NCBI GenBank assembly: GCA_016933535.1
Contig: JAFGAS010000068.1
Span: 1-64,000, forward strand
From: Candidatus Zymogenaceae bacterium
GTDB lineage: Bacteria; Desulfobacterota; Zymogenia; Zymogenales; Zymogenaceae
Length of the DNA: 64,000 nucleotides
Reading direction: 5' to 3'
The translations under genes and the position numbers were made by a program. Shown piece after piece: positions 52,172 to 60,257 of this stretch (within the stretch, counting starts at the first letter, position 1; each line of letters starts with the position of its first letter). The notes beneath the pieces are model-generated. The model was not told the DNA's origin, did not search any database, and worked only from the letters and a program-made list of their open reading frames with translations.

Positions 52172-52377
52172 TCTCCCAATGAGACCGCCGGGTTCGTGCT
52201 ATCGTCCGATCCTGTCAAAACCCACCCCCGGCGGCGGGGGGCAGGCTATCCGTATGAAAATTCCGGCAAGACAGATCTCACTCTTTTAAGTTCCGGGTCG
52301 GGGAAGGCCCATGGATAACAATTGGGCGAAACGAAGTCCGCCGGTGACTAATAAAAGGCCTTGAGATCCGAAGAAGT

Positions 52378-52493
52378 GTCATCGCGAGCACCCGAAGGGG
52401 CGTGGAGATCTCGGATATTGATACATATGACAATGTGATTATTGGTAGTTACTGCGCCCGAGATTGCCACGTCGCTTCGCTGCCGGCAATGAC
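52378..52493. repeat. About 115-bp imperfect inverted repeat element (copy B)
   Basis: Copy of the element at 16585-16706: starts GTCATCGCGAGC, contains GGGGCGTGGAGATCTCGGA, TGATACATATGACAA, CGAGATTGCCACGTCG and ends GGCAATGACG. It occupies part of the 600-bp gene-free stretch between the nitroreductase and the LolA-like gene. The rest of that stretch holds nothing I can name apart from the promoters and operator near its right end. Confidence 0.6.
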
Positions 52494-52673
52494 GGGATTG
52501 GTATCGGCACCGTAAATAGAACATCGATAGGTTTGTCAGCGATCATTCCCCCCTTGTTAATTATAGCGATTCCACCGCGGCCGACATAAGCAAGGCGACA
52601 CGTACCACCCGACATTAATCTCATTGAATACGAGGGCATCGCCAGAGAAGCGGCGGCGAGGAGAGTTTTTGTC

Positions 52674-52702
52674 TTGACAATCAATCAATCGTTTGATAGA
52701 TT
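52674..52702 (+). promoter_or_regulatory. Promoter with overlapping palindromic operator upstream of the LolA-like gene
   Basis: TTGACA (52674-52679) and TAGATT (52697-52702) are 17 bases apart. The spacer and -10 form a 24-bp near-palindrome, AATCAATCAA-TCGT-TTGATAGATT (9 of 10 arm bases match), which is the size and type bound by TetR-like repressors. A repressor there would block polymerase. No tetR gene is visible next to it. Confidence 0.6.
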
Positions 52703-52724
52703 ATACGATACTGGAACTTTGCCT

Positions 52725-52752
52725 TTGACATTTCAAAACCGTATGATACTAT
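52725..52752 (+). promoter_or_regulatory. Second sigma-70-like promoter upstream of the LolA-like gene
   Basis: TTGACA (52725-52730) and TACTAT (52747-52752) are 16 bases apart and lie closer to the ATG at 52774, leaving a leader of about 15 nt that holds AAAGGAGAG. It may work with, or instead of, the upstream promoter. Confidence 0.6.
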
Positions 52753-52773
52753 CAAAAAAGGAGAGAGCCTACT

Positions 52774-53562
52774 ATGAAGATGAAATCATTGATCGCTCCG
52801 GCCGCCGCGGCGGCGATGGTCGCCTTTCTGATCGGACTTCCCGCGGCCTCGTTTGCGCTGACCGGAACGGAGATCATGACCAAGGTCCACGATCGGGAGA
52901 ACGGTACGTCCTCGATCGTCGAGAGCACAATGATCCTCATCAACGATAAGGGACAGACAAAAGAGCGGGTCGTGAGGGCAGTCCGCAAGGAATATGGGGA
53001 CCTCAGCAAATCGATGATCCGTTTTATGTCGCCTGCCGACGTTAAGGGAACCGGGTTCCTGATCTGGGAAAACTCCGGCCGGGACGACGATCAGTTTCTT
53101 TATCTCCCGGCCCTCAAACAGGACCCCCGGCGGATCGCCTCTTCGGAAAAGGGCTCCCGCTTCATGGGCACCGAGTTCATATATGAAGACCTCGAAAATC
53201 GTAAGGTCGATAAGGATGACCACAAACTCCTGAGGGAAGAAAAGCTCGACGGCAAGCAGGTCTATGTCGTGGAAAGTATCCCAAAAAAGAGCTCTGACTC
53301 CCAGTATAAAAAACTCGTCTCGTGGGTGCGACCCGACATCTGGATACCCGTAAAGATAGAGTTCTATGACAAAAACGGCGCCCTCCTAAAGGTTCTGACC
53401 GTCAAAAAGGTTGAGCAAATCCAGGGCATCTGGACCACCATGGACAGCATGATGGATAACATCCAGGACAAGAAGAAGACCCGGTTAATCCTGGGCAAGG
53501 TGCAGTATAACGCCGACATTCCCGATGAATATTTCACCGAACGTTTCCTCAAGAGGGACTAA
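52774..53562 (+). CDS. Outer-membrane lipoprotein-sorting protein (LolA-like)
   Basis: The 262-aa protein has a signal peptide (about 28 residues, ending SFALTG) and then a LolA/LolB-like fold of the kind linked to RND-type lipid exporters: GTEIMTKVHDRENG, STMILINDKGQTKERVV, MIRFMSPADVKGTGFLIWEN, and PDIWIPVKIEFYDKNGALLKVL. It is probably periplasmic and may carry lipids or lipoproteins. It is followed two bases later by an outer-membrane barrel gene, so they are one unit. A palindromic operator lies upstream. Confidence 0.82.
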   Translation: MKMKSLIAPAAAAAMVAFLIGLPAASFALTGTEIMTKVHDRENGTSSIVESTMILINDKGQTKERVVRAVRKEYGDLSKSMIRFMSPADVKGTGFLIWENSGRDDDQFLYLPALKQDPRRIASSEKGSRFMGTEFIYEDLENRKVDKDDHKLLREEKLDGKQVYVVESIPKKSSDSQYKKLVSWVRPDIWIPVKIEFYDKNGALLKVLTVKKVEQIQGIWTTMDSMMDNIQDKKKTRLILGKVQYNADIPDEYFTERFLKRD

Positions 53563-53563
53563 G

Positions 53564-55336
53564 GTGATCCGGTGGATACGAGAGACCGGCATGCTGTGGG
53601 TGCCGGTCTTTTTTTTCATCGGGCTTCTCCTGCCCGTTATCCCGGCTGCGGCCGACGCCGAGCCGGAATATTCGGTCGATCCCTTTTCCTGCCAGGTTCA
53701 CTATGAACAATCGCAGGCCCGTATCGACCGGATACGCGCCGATTTCGAAGAACTCTCCGAAAGTATCGACCGGGAGATCGGGCGGGTACGGCGGTTGATT
53801 ATCGACGCCGACGACCCGGCCGTTCGCGAAAAACTCCTCACAGGTCTTTCCGACCTCGAAGCCCGGCGCACTGAAGCCCTTGCCCGGGCGCTTTCGGCCG
53901 TCGGTGACGTGAGGGTAGAGGATACCCAGCGGCACGTCTCCGAGACGATTGCCTGTCCGCCGCCGGCATATATGGCGCCCGATCGACTGCTGGCGGGAAA
54001 CTCCTTCTCGGATCTCTTCGGCCCCGAGGTCGATCTGGCGGGTTACCTTAAGATTCGTCTCGCAGGCGACATCTCAATCGACAACAGGTATGAAAATCTC
54101 TTCGAGGCCGAGCCCAAGGTATTCTTCTCCATCAAATACCCCGTCAACGATAAGCTCCTCATGTTCGTCTCGGCCTACGGTAAGTACGACTACTACACCG
54201 GCGGAGATACCCGACACGATCACGAAATTGCGCTCTTTGAGGCGTACCTCGACGTCTTTTTTGAAAAGCTGGACATACGGGTGGGAAACCAGATCATCTC
54301 CTGGGGGAAGACCGACGTCATCAATCCGACGGATATCATCAATCCGCTGGATCTGACCAACATGCTGACCGGAGATGTGGCCGAAAAAAAGGTTCCGACC
54401 TTTGCGATAAAGCTCGATTATTACCACGGCAACACCACGGCCGAGCTGGTGGTGGTGCCCTTTTTCCAGGAATACAAATACGATCTGGTCGGTTCGGACT
54501 GGGCGATCTTTCACTACGGCCTCTTTTCCGAATACGTCGGGGGGGTGTTTCCCTGGGCAGACCGAGTGGACGAAGAGTCCCAAAAACTGATCAATCGATC
54601 GAGCATCTCTTTTTCGTCGCCCATTCAGCCCACCGACAGCCCCGAGAACATCCAGGGGGGGATTCGGCTCTCCTCCAAATATCGCGGGTGGGACTTTTCC
54701 CTTTCATATCTCAATGTATTTGACCGGTTGCCGACCGTCACGATCTCGCAGGGGCTGCGAAACGCCATCGAGACCAACACCGTTGCCGATTATTTCTCCG
54801 GGTTGTCCCCGGAAGAGCTGGCCGGGACCGTATCTCTTGACTATCGCCGCTACCACATGATCGGGTTTGATTTCGCCACGACCGTAAAGAGCTGGGGAAT
54901 CCGGGGCGAGGGCGGCGTTTTTCTCGACCGATATACCTATACCGATGAGCTTGAAACGGCCAGGGATAGCTACCTCTTTTACGTGGTGGGGGTCGATCGG
55001 CTGTTTAAAGGCGACTTCTACGTCAATGCCCAGTTTATCCAGAAGATCATCTTCAACTACGACCGTAGCTATATCGAAGACGAATTCCAGAGCGGTGTGA
55101 GCCTCTATACCTATAAGGAGTTCGAGCTTTTCGGTCGTAAGGTTGTCCCCGAGGTCAGGGCCCTGTACGAGATCAACGGGAACAGCTTCTTTATTATGCC
55201 GAAGGTCACCTATAAGTGGTCGGACACGCTCGAGCTTTCTCTCGGTTTGAACATCTTCGAGGGAGACCGCGACACGATATTCGGCTATTTTACCGATAAC
55301 GACCAGGTCTTTTTTGAGATAAAATACATCTTTTAA
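53564..55336 (+). CDS. Outer-membrane beta-barrel protein (DUF1302-like)
   Basis: Starting at the GTG at 53564 (AGAGGG upstream), the protein has a signal sequence (PVFFFIGLLLPVIPAAADA), a coiled-coil of about 90 residues (QARIDRIRADFEELSESIDREIGRV), and a barrel of alternating strands. The DUF1302-type landmark NQIISWGKTDVINPTDIINP is present, and the chain ends FFEIKYIF, with the terminal Phe of barrel proteins. It may be the outer-membrane part of a lipid transport path with the LolA-like protein. About 590 aa; the ATG at 53591 is a less likely start. Confidence 0.82.
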   Translation: MIRWIRETGMLWVPVFFFIGLLLPVIPAAADAEPEYSVDPFSCQVHYEQSQARIDRIRADFEELSESIDREIGRVRRLIIDADDPAVREKLLTGLSDLEARRTEALARALSAVGDVRVEDTQRHVSETIACPPPAYMAPDRLLAGNSFSDLFGPEVDLAGYLKIRLAGDISIDNRYENLFEAEPKVFFSIKYPVNDKLLMFVSAYGKYDYYTGGDTRHDHEIALFEAYLDVFFEKLDIRVGNQIISWGKTDVINPTDIINPLDLTNMLTGDVAEKKVPTFAIKLDYYHGNTTAELVVVPFFQEYKYDLVGSDWAIFHYGLFSEYVGGVFPWADRVDEESQKLINRSSISFSSPIQPTDSPENIQGGIRLSSKYRGWDFSLSYLNVFDRLPTVTISQGLRNAIETNTVADYFSGLSPEELAGTVSLDYRRYHMIGFDFATTVKSWGIRGEGGVFLDRYTYTDELETARDSYLFYVVGVDRLFKGDFYVNAQFIQKIIFNYDRSYIEDEFQSGVSLYTYKEFELFGRKVVPEVRALYEINGNSFFIMPKVTYKWSDTLELSLGLNIFEGDRDTIFGYFTDNDQVFFEIKYIF

Positions 55337-55494
55337 GACGGGCAAATGGCCAGACGGTGGTTGACCGTTTAACCGTTTGAGATCGACAGTGCAGGCCACC
55401 CATTTTCCATCGGGGCCACCGCAAGGCCTGCTTCGCGGGATGAGACCGGGTCCACGCGAAAATAAAGTGTTTATAAAAAGATTAAGGAGACGAC

Positions 55495-56226
55495 ATGAAC
55501 CAAGATATAAACCTCCTGGTGGCCTTCTGGGGAGGGATCGTCAGCTTCGCCTCCCCCTGTGTGCTGCCGCTTTTGCCCAGCTACCTGACCTTTATCACCG
55601 GAATATCGTTCGAAGATCTCAAACAGGACGATCTGAAGGGGATCAGGAAGGCGACGGTGCTTCACTCACTGGCGTTTATCGGGGGGTTCACCGTCGTCTT
55701 CGTGGCGATGGGGGCGCTGTTCGGACTCCTCGGCGAGACCCTCTTTGAGTTTAAGGACATCATCCGGCGTATCGGTGCGGTCCTGATTATCCTGTTCGGC
55801 ATCTATATCACGGGCCTGGCGCCGATTCCCTTTTTAAATAGGGAAAAGAAGGTGCACCTGCGCGATAAGCCGGCAGGGTATTTGGGCTCGGCCTTCGTGG
55901 GAATCACCTTTGCGGCCGGGTGGTCGCCGTGCCTGGGGCCGATCGTCGGCTCTATCCTGGGGTTGGCAATGATCGGCTCGTCGCTCAATGCCGGATATGG
56001 GGTGCTGCTGCTGCTGGTCTATTCGATCGGCCTGGGCCTGCCGTTTTTCGTGTCGTCCCTGGCGTTCAACACATTTCTTTCCCTGTTCAACCGGTTTAAG
56101 CGTTTCATACCGGCGGTCAACATCGTTTCCGGCCTGATCCTGGTTGCCGTCGGCGTATTTCTGCTGATCACCGATTTCGATACGGTGATGAATCTACTCT
56201 ACAGGATGGGGTTTGGATATGAGTAA
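55495..56226 (+). CDS. ccdA: Cytochrome c biogenesis / thiol-disulfide transporter CcdA
   Basis: The 243-aa polytopic protein has about six membrane helices with the two redox Cys in FASPCVLPLLPSYLTF and GWSPCLGPIVGSIL, the CcdA/DsbD-beta pattern. It passes electrons from thioredoxin across the inner membrane to periplasmic thiols, as needed for heme attachment to c-type cytochromes. The start has AAGGAGACGAC upstream. It overlaps the next gene by eight bases. Confidence 0.93.
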   Translation: MNQDINLLVAFWGGIVSFASPCVLPLLPSYLTFITGISFEDLKQDDLKGIRKATVLHSLAFIGGFTVVFVAMGALFGLLGETLFEFKDIIRRIGAVLIILFGIYITGLAPIPFLNREKKVHLRDKPAGYLGSAFVGITFAAGWSPCLGPIVGSILGLAMIGSSLNAGYGVLLLLVYSIGLGLPFFVSSLAFNTFLSLFNRFKRFIPAVNIVSGLILVAVGVFLLITDFDTVMNLLYRMGFGYE

Positions 56227-56647
56227 AGAGCCGAAAAAGAAAAAAACCGAAGCCGAAACGGTCGCGCCGGCCGCGCCGACGCCGGTCGCCGAGATCACCA
56301 ACGACCAGAAGAACCTTGCCTTCATCTGCCATCTGTCGGGCTTCTTCTGGTTCGTAATCCCCGGTCTCAATATCGTCGTCCCCCTGGTCGTCATGCTGGT
56401 CAAGGGAAACGAAGACCCCTTCGTCTCCCACCACAGCCGCCAGGCGCTCATCTTCCAGGTGGTCATGTCGGTGGCAATGATCGTGCTTTTGGTCGTAGGC
56501 CTTGTGCTCCTGATCGTCTTGATCGGGATACTGGTCCTCGGGGTCCTGCTGATCGTGGCGGCCGTTGACATTGTCTTCATCCTCGTGGCGACGTTTGCCG
56601 CCGCCCGCGGGGAGTGGTATACCTATCCGTTGATGGGAAGGGTATAG
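56219..56647 (+). CDS. DUF4870 membrane protein
   Basis: From the ATG at 56219 the product is 142 aa: a Lys/Ala-rich N-terminus (EPKKKKTEAETVAPAAPTP), then three to four hydrophobic stretches with NLAFICHLSGFF, VKGNEDPFVSHHSRQALIFQ and GEWYTYPLMGRV. This is the DUF4870 pattern (DQxxLAxLSHL...F...QALNFQ). Function is unknown. It overlaps the ccdA stop, so it is translated together with it. Confidence 0.85.
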   Translation: MSKEPKKKKTEAETVAPAAPTPVAEITNDQKNLAFICHLSGFFWFVIPGLNIVVPLVVMLVKGNEDPFVSHHSRQALIFQVVMSVAMIVLLVVGLVLLIVLIGILVLGVLLIVAAVDIVFILVATFAAARGEWYTYPLMGRV

Positions 56648-56717
56648 AAACCCACAAGGCAGGCTTCGCGTGGGGGCTGACAGGAGAGAGGGGGAGTGGA
56701 TAAGGACTTTCGAACCA

Positions 56718-56850
56718 CCGTCATTGCGAGTCGTGTTGGGGGCTTCTCCCATCGGGGCCCCCAAAAAGCCTGCTTTTTGGGGTGATGCTCTATCCCCTGA
56801 CTGTCACCGTGTATCCTCAGACTGTGGGGGCGGCATATGTGCCGCCCGCT
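56718..56850. repeat. Dispersed intergenic repeat, related to 16431-16560
   Basis: The stretch begins CCGTCATTGCGAG, contains a perfect hairpin CCCCAAAAAGC-CT-GCTTTTTGGGG (56759-56782), then ATCCCCTGACTGTCACCGT as at 16470, then a palindrome GGGCGGCATATGTGCCGCCC. A related piece (CATCGGGGCCACCGCAAGGCCTGCTT) occurs near 55410. It fills most of the 254-bp gap between the DUF4870 and TPR genes and shows no coding signal. Confidence 0.55.
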
Positions 56851-56901
56851 TCATTCCATCGCTAGTGTGAGAGGCGACGCGATTCTCAAGAGGAGGAATT
56901 T

Positions 56902-57813
56902 ATGAGGAAGCTTTACAGGTTATCGGCACTATGTATTGTATTCTTCCTTATGGGCAGCCCGCTTGTCGCCGAGGACGCGAAGTACTGGTTGGATAAGGCG
57001 GCCGAGTACGAGGAGGCTGGCCGGTGGGACAAGGCGGTCGAGGCGGCCGAGAAGGCCGTGGAGATGGCGCCGGACGACATAGATATACGCGAAAAATTGG
57101 CCTCCTATTATTACCGGACGGGTCAATACGACAAGGCGCTGGAGCACTACAACAAGATAATAATGCATGATCCGAATCTTGCCCGGGCCTATAACGGCAG
57201 GGCGCGTATATACAGGAAACTGGACCGCTTCGAAGAGGCTATTGCCGACTGTAATCGGGCGATTGCGCTCGACCCGAAATACGCCGGTCCGTACAACATC
57301 AGGGGGGTGGCCCAAAAGAACCTTGGCCGTTTCGACGAGGCCGTCGCGGACTTCACCCGGGCCCTCGATATCGATCCGAAGCACTATCAGGCCCGCATGA
57401 ACCGGGCGATACTCTATACCGACCTGGCCCGGTACGACGCGGCCGTGGCCGACTACGACAAGGTCATCGAGTACTACCCCGAGGACGTAAACGGTTACGG
57501 CGGTAGGGGGTGGACCTACTACCTCGCGGGGAGATACGACGAGGCGCTCGGGGACGTGGAAAAGGCGATGGAGATCGCCCCGAACGATATCGGCGTGCTG
57601 GATACGCGGTCGAACATCTATCGGCAGCAGGGCAAGTACGACGAGGCAATGGCCGACATCGAGAAGGCCCTGGCTATCGACCCGGAATTCTATTTTGCCT
57701 ATTATACAAGGGGGCTGCTGTTCGAGGTGCTGGGCGAGGCGGAAAAGGCCTTGGCGGACTTCAGGTACGCCTGCGACAACGGCGAGAAGGAGGCCTGCGG
57801 CAAGCTAAAATAG
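56902..57813 (+). CDS. Exported TPR protein
   Basis: The N-terminus (MRKLYRLSALCIVFFLMGSPLVAEDA) is a cleavable signal. The rest is seven or so TPR units with regular spacing of 34: YWLDKAAEYEEAGRWDKAVEA, REKLASYYYRTGQYDKALEHY, AYNGRARIYRKLDRFEEAI, PYNIRGVAQKNLGRFDEAV and so on, several with the Sel1/TPR Asp-Pro ends (IALDPKYA). It ends ACDNGEKEACGKLK. It is probably periplasmic or outer-membrane associated. GAGGAGGAATTT upstream is a good ribosome-binding site. Partner unknown. Confidence 0.87.
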   Translation: MRKLYRLSALCIVFFLMGSPLVAEDAKYWLDKAAEYEEAGRWDKAVEAAEKAVEMAPDDIDIREKLASYYYRTGQYDKALEHYNKIIMHDPNLARAYNGRARIYRKLDRFEEAIADCNRAIALDPKYAGPYNIRGVAQKNLGRFDEAVADFTRALDIDPKHYQARMNRAILYTDLARYDAAVADYDKVIEYYPEDVNGYGGRGWTYYLAGRYDEALGDVEKAMEIAPNDIGVLDTRSNIYRQQGKYDEAMADIEKALAIDPEFYFAYYTRGLLFEVLGEAEKALADFRYACDNGEKEACGKLK

Positions 57814-57823
57814 ACCGGCGCGC

Positions 57824-58469
57824 CTACCACACCCCGGGGATCAGGCGCTTTCTGCGCCGGGCGAATGCCCGGTATCCCTCGACGGCAAACAGGGTCCGCT
57901 CCTCGATGATGATCCTCAGCACGATGGCGGGGACGAGCATAAACAGCAGCAGGCAGAGGGTTGCGTAGTTGAAGAAGAAGACGGTAACGCCGACGTTGGC
58001 CGCGATCATACCGAGGTAGGCCGGGTGCCTGATGACCCGGTACGGCCCCGTGTCCACGATCTTATGGTCGTCCACCTCCCGGACGATGTGGGAATAGTAT
58101 CTTCCAAGGGTCCGTATCGCCCAGAGGCGGAAAATGACGCCGGACAGAAATATTATAAAACCGACCACGTGAAGGGCATTAAGCGGGCCGCCCGCGGGCG
58201 CGAAGAAGAGGGCCGAGAGGAACACCGCCGCCTGACCGACGGCATACAACCCGCACGTGCCGTAGTCCCTGGTTTTGTCCCCCCGGTCCATCTCCCGTTT
58301 TGATACGCCCCATTCGGCGAAAATCCACACGATATAGGTTGCCGCAAACAGGACGTCCCGGTTCAGGACGGCTCGCCAACCGGCGCCATCCCCGACACGA
58401 ATTATCAACAAAAAAGACGATCAGGCCGATAAGGATGACCGACAGGAACAACGGTACGCTGTTCTTCAT
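57824..58469 (-). CDS. Isoprenylcysteine carboxyl-methyltransferase (ICMT) family protein, apparent frameshift
   Basis: The main frame (57824-58411) encodes an ICMT/PEMT-type polytopic protein: VWIFAEWGVSKREMD, LWAIRTLGRYYSHIV, GPYRVIRHPAYLGMIAAN (SAM-binding signature) and EERTLFAVEGYRAF. It has no proper start; it opens at a TTG in mid-helix. The other frame supplies MKNSVPLFLSVILIGLIVF from an ATG at 58469 and meets it at a run of six T (58410-58415). Removing or adding one T joins them into one roughly 215-residue protein with an intact first helix. Either the assembly has an indel or the gene is frameshifted. Confidence 0.75.
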
Positions 58470-58510
58470 GGAGCTTGCGTTCAATGCGTTTTAATGGCCG
58501 TGGGGTGACC

Positions 58511-59098
58511 TTATAATTTCCCCTTCGTCGACAGCACCCCCTCGATCCGGGGGTCTATTGTGACGGCCTCCGAAAGGGACCTGGCAAATGCCTTGAAAGA
58601 GGCTTCGGCCATGTGGTGGGCGTTCTTGCCGTGGTGCACGACGATGTGGACGTTGGCCCGGGCGTGTACCGAAAAAGATCTGAAAAATTCCTCGAGGAGT
58701 TCCAGGTCGAACTCGCCGATTTTATCCGAGTCGAACTCGACCTCGTAGACGAGAAAGGGTCTGCCCGAGAGATCCACCACCGCGGTGGCCAAGGCCTCGT
58801 CCATGGGCACCGTTGAGGTGCCGTAGCGCTTGATGCCCGTCTTGTTGCCCAGGGCCTTGTCCACCGCGTCGCCCAGGCAGATGCCGATGTCCTCCACGGT
58901 GTGGTGGAGGTCGATCTCGCTGTCGCCCGTGGCGGCCACCGTCAGGTCAAAAAGCCCGTGCCGTGCGAATAGCTCCAGCATATGGTTGAGGAAGGAGGCG
59001 GGGCTCTGTACATGGTAGTCTCCCCGGCCGTCCAGGGAAAGCGTCAGCGTGATATCGGTCTCGGCGGTCTTTCGAATTATCTCTGCCGTTCTGGTCAT
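58511..59098 (-). CDS. hisB: Imidazoleglycerol-phosphate dehydratase
   Basis: The 195-aa protein (ATG at 59098, GAGGT upstream) has the HisB metal ligands: [28 protein letters not shown], and [23 protein letters not shown], with [17 protein letters not shown]. It dehydrates imidazole glycerol phosphate in histidine synthesis. It is the monofunctional form without the phosphatase domain. No other his genes are adjacent in the window, so it is separated from the usual operon here. The track start at 59161 is an extension without support. Confidence 0.96.
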   Translation of the reverse strand: MTRTAEIIRKTAETDITLTLSLDGRGDYHVQSPASFLNHMLELFARHGLFDLTVAATGDSEIDLHHTVEDIGICLGDAVDKALGNKTGIKRYGTSTVPMDEALATAVVDLSGRPFLVYEVEFDSDKIGEFDLELLEEFFRSFSVHARANVHIVVHHGKNAHHMAEASFKAFARSLSEAVTIDPRIEGVLSTKGKL

Positions 59099-59358
59099 GG
59101 CAACCTCATGGGCTAAAGGCCATCGGGCCGATACGTCCGGATACGTGGACGATAGTCGCACTCGTATCCGGCGTTCGGAAAAGATATTCTACTTTTATAT
59201 TTCTTTGGTACGGGTCTGTCAAGTCAAATACGAACCGGGCGGTGCAGGATGGCGGGCACGGATTTTTTGTTTCATTACGCGTTTACGTCGTCTATAATAT
59301 GGCGCGTATAGCACACTATTTTAAGCGGGCCGGCCATCTATCTTGCGGAGGTATACCC

Positions 59359-60234
59359 ATGACCACGATCGATTACGCGACCTGTTCTAACTGCGGTCTC
59401 TGCGCCCGGGTCTGTGGGGCCAGGATCATCCGGGAAGCCGGCGACAGGTATGATATCCATCCCTATGAGGATTGGGAGTGCTTTGGGTGCGGCAACTGCA
59501 TGGCGGTCTGCCCGTCCCAATCGATTACGGTCGAGGGGTTGAGCTACGACACGTTCCAACCCCTGCCCAAAAGGGTTGTCGAATTCGATCCGTTCTACGC
59601 CTCTTTGCTTTCTCGGCGATCGACGCGCGACTACAAGAAAGACCCCGTGCCCGAGGAGGCGATCCGATCGGTCATTGCCGCGGCGGCCACGGCACCCATG
59701 GGGGTCCCGCCCACGGATGTGGAGGTACTGGTGATCGACCGCAGGGCCGATATCGACCGGCTGCTGACGGACGTGCGCAAACAGTACCGGGGGTTGCTCT
59801 TTATCATGGGAAACCCGGTTACGAGGGGCATCATGCGGCTTTCCCACGGCGGCCCGATGTACCATGCCCTGAGGACGCACGTGGTACCGGCGGCGCGCCA
59901 CGCCCTGGAAGAGAGTGAAAAGAACCGCGAATATTTCAGCTACGAGACTCCCGCCCTGATGGTCTTTCACGGCAACCGCTACAAGGTGGCCATCGAGCAG
60001 GATTGCTTCATCGCATCATCCTACGCGACGATAGCTGCCCACACGCTGGGGCTGGGGACCTGCTTTTCCGGCCTGATACCGCCGATTATCGACCGCAGCA
60101 AAAAAATAAAACGGAGCCTCGGCATCCAGCCCGAAAACCGGGTGTGCGCCTGCCTGATGCTCGGCTATCCCGCCGTGAGGTTCAAGCGGGCCATACCGAG
60201 GAGTTTCAGGGCAGTAAGGTTTTTCGCGGGATAA
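59359..60234 (+). CDS. Nitroreductase with N-terminal 2[4Fe-4S] ferredoxin domain
   Basis: From the ATG at 59359 (GGAGGT upstream) the 291-aa product begins with a bacterial ferredoxin domain of two Cys clusters (CSNCGLCARVCGA and CFGCGNCMAVCPS, about residues 9-51), then a nitroreductase domain (SRRSTRDYKKDPVPEEAI, AATAPMGVPPTDVEVLV, AAHTLGLGTCFSGLIPP). Fusions of this kind are common in anaerobes, where the ferredoxin part hands electrons to FMN. The region before it (59099-59358) contains no gene. Confidence 0.92.
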   Translation: MTTIDYATCSNCGLCARVCGARIIREAGDRYDIHPYEDWECFGCGNCMAVCPSQSITVEGLSYDTFQPLPKRVVEFDPFYASLLSRRSTRDYKKDPVPEEAIRSVIAAAATAPMGVPPTDVEVLVIDRRADIDRLLTDVRKQYRGLLFIMGNPVTRGIMRLSHGGPMYHALRTHVVPAARHALEESEKNREYFSYETPALMVFHGNRYKVAIEQDCFIASSYATIAAHTLGLGTCFSGLIPPIIDRSKKIKRSLGIQPENRVCACLMLGYPAVRFKRAIPRSFRAVRFFAG

Positions 60235-60257
60235 AGGGGAGGCGGAGACCGGCCTTA

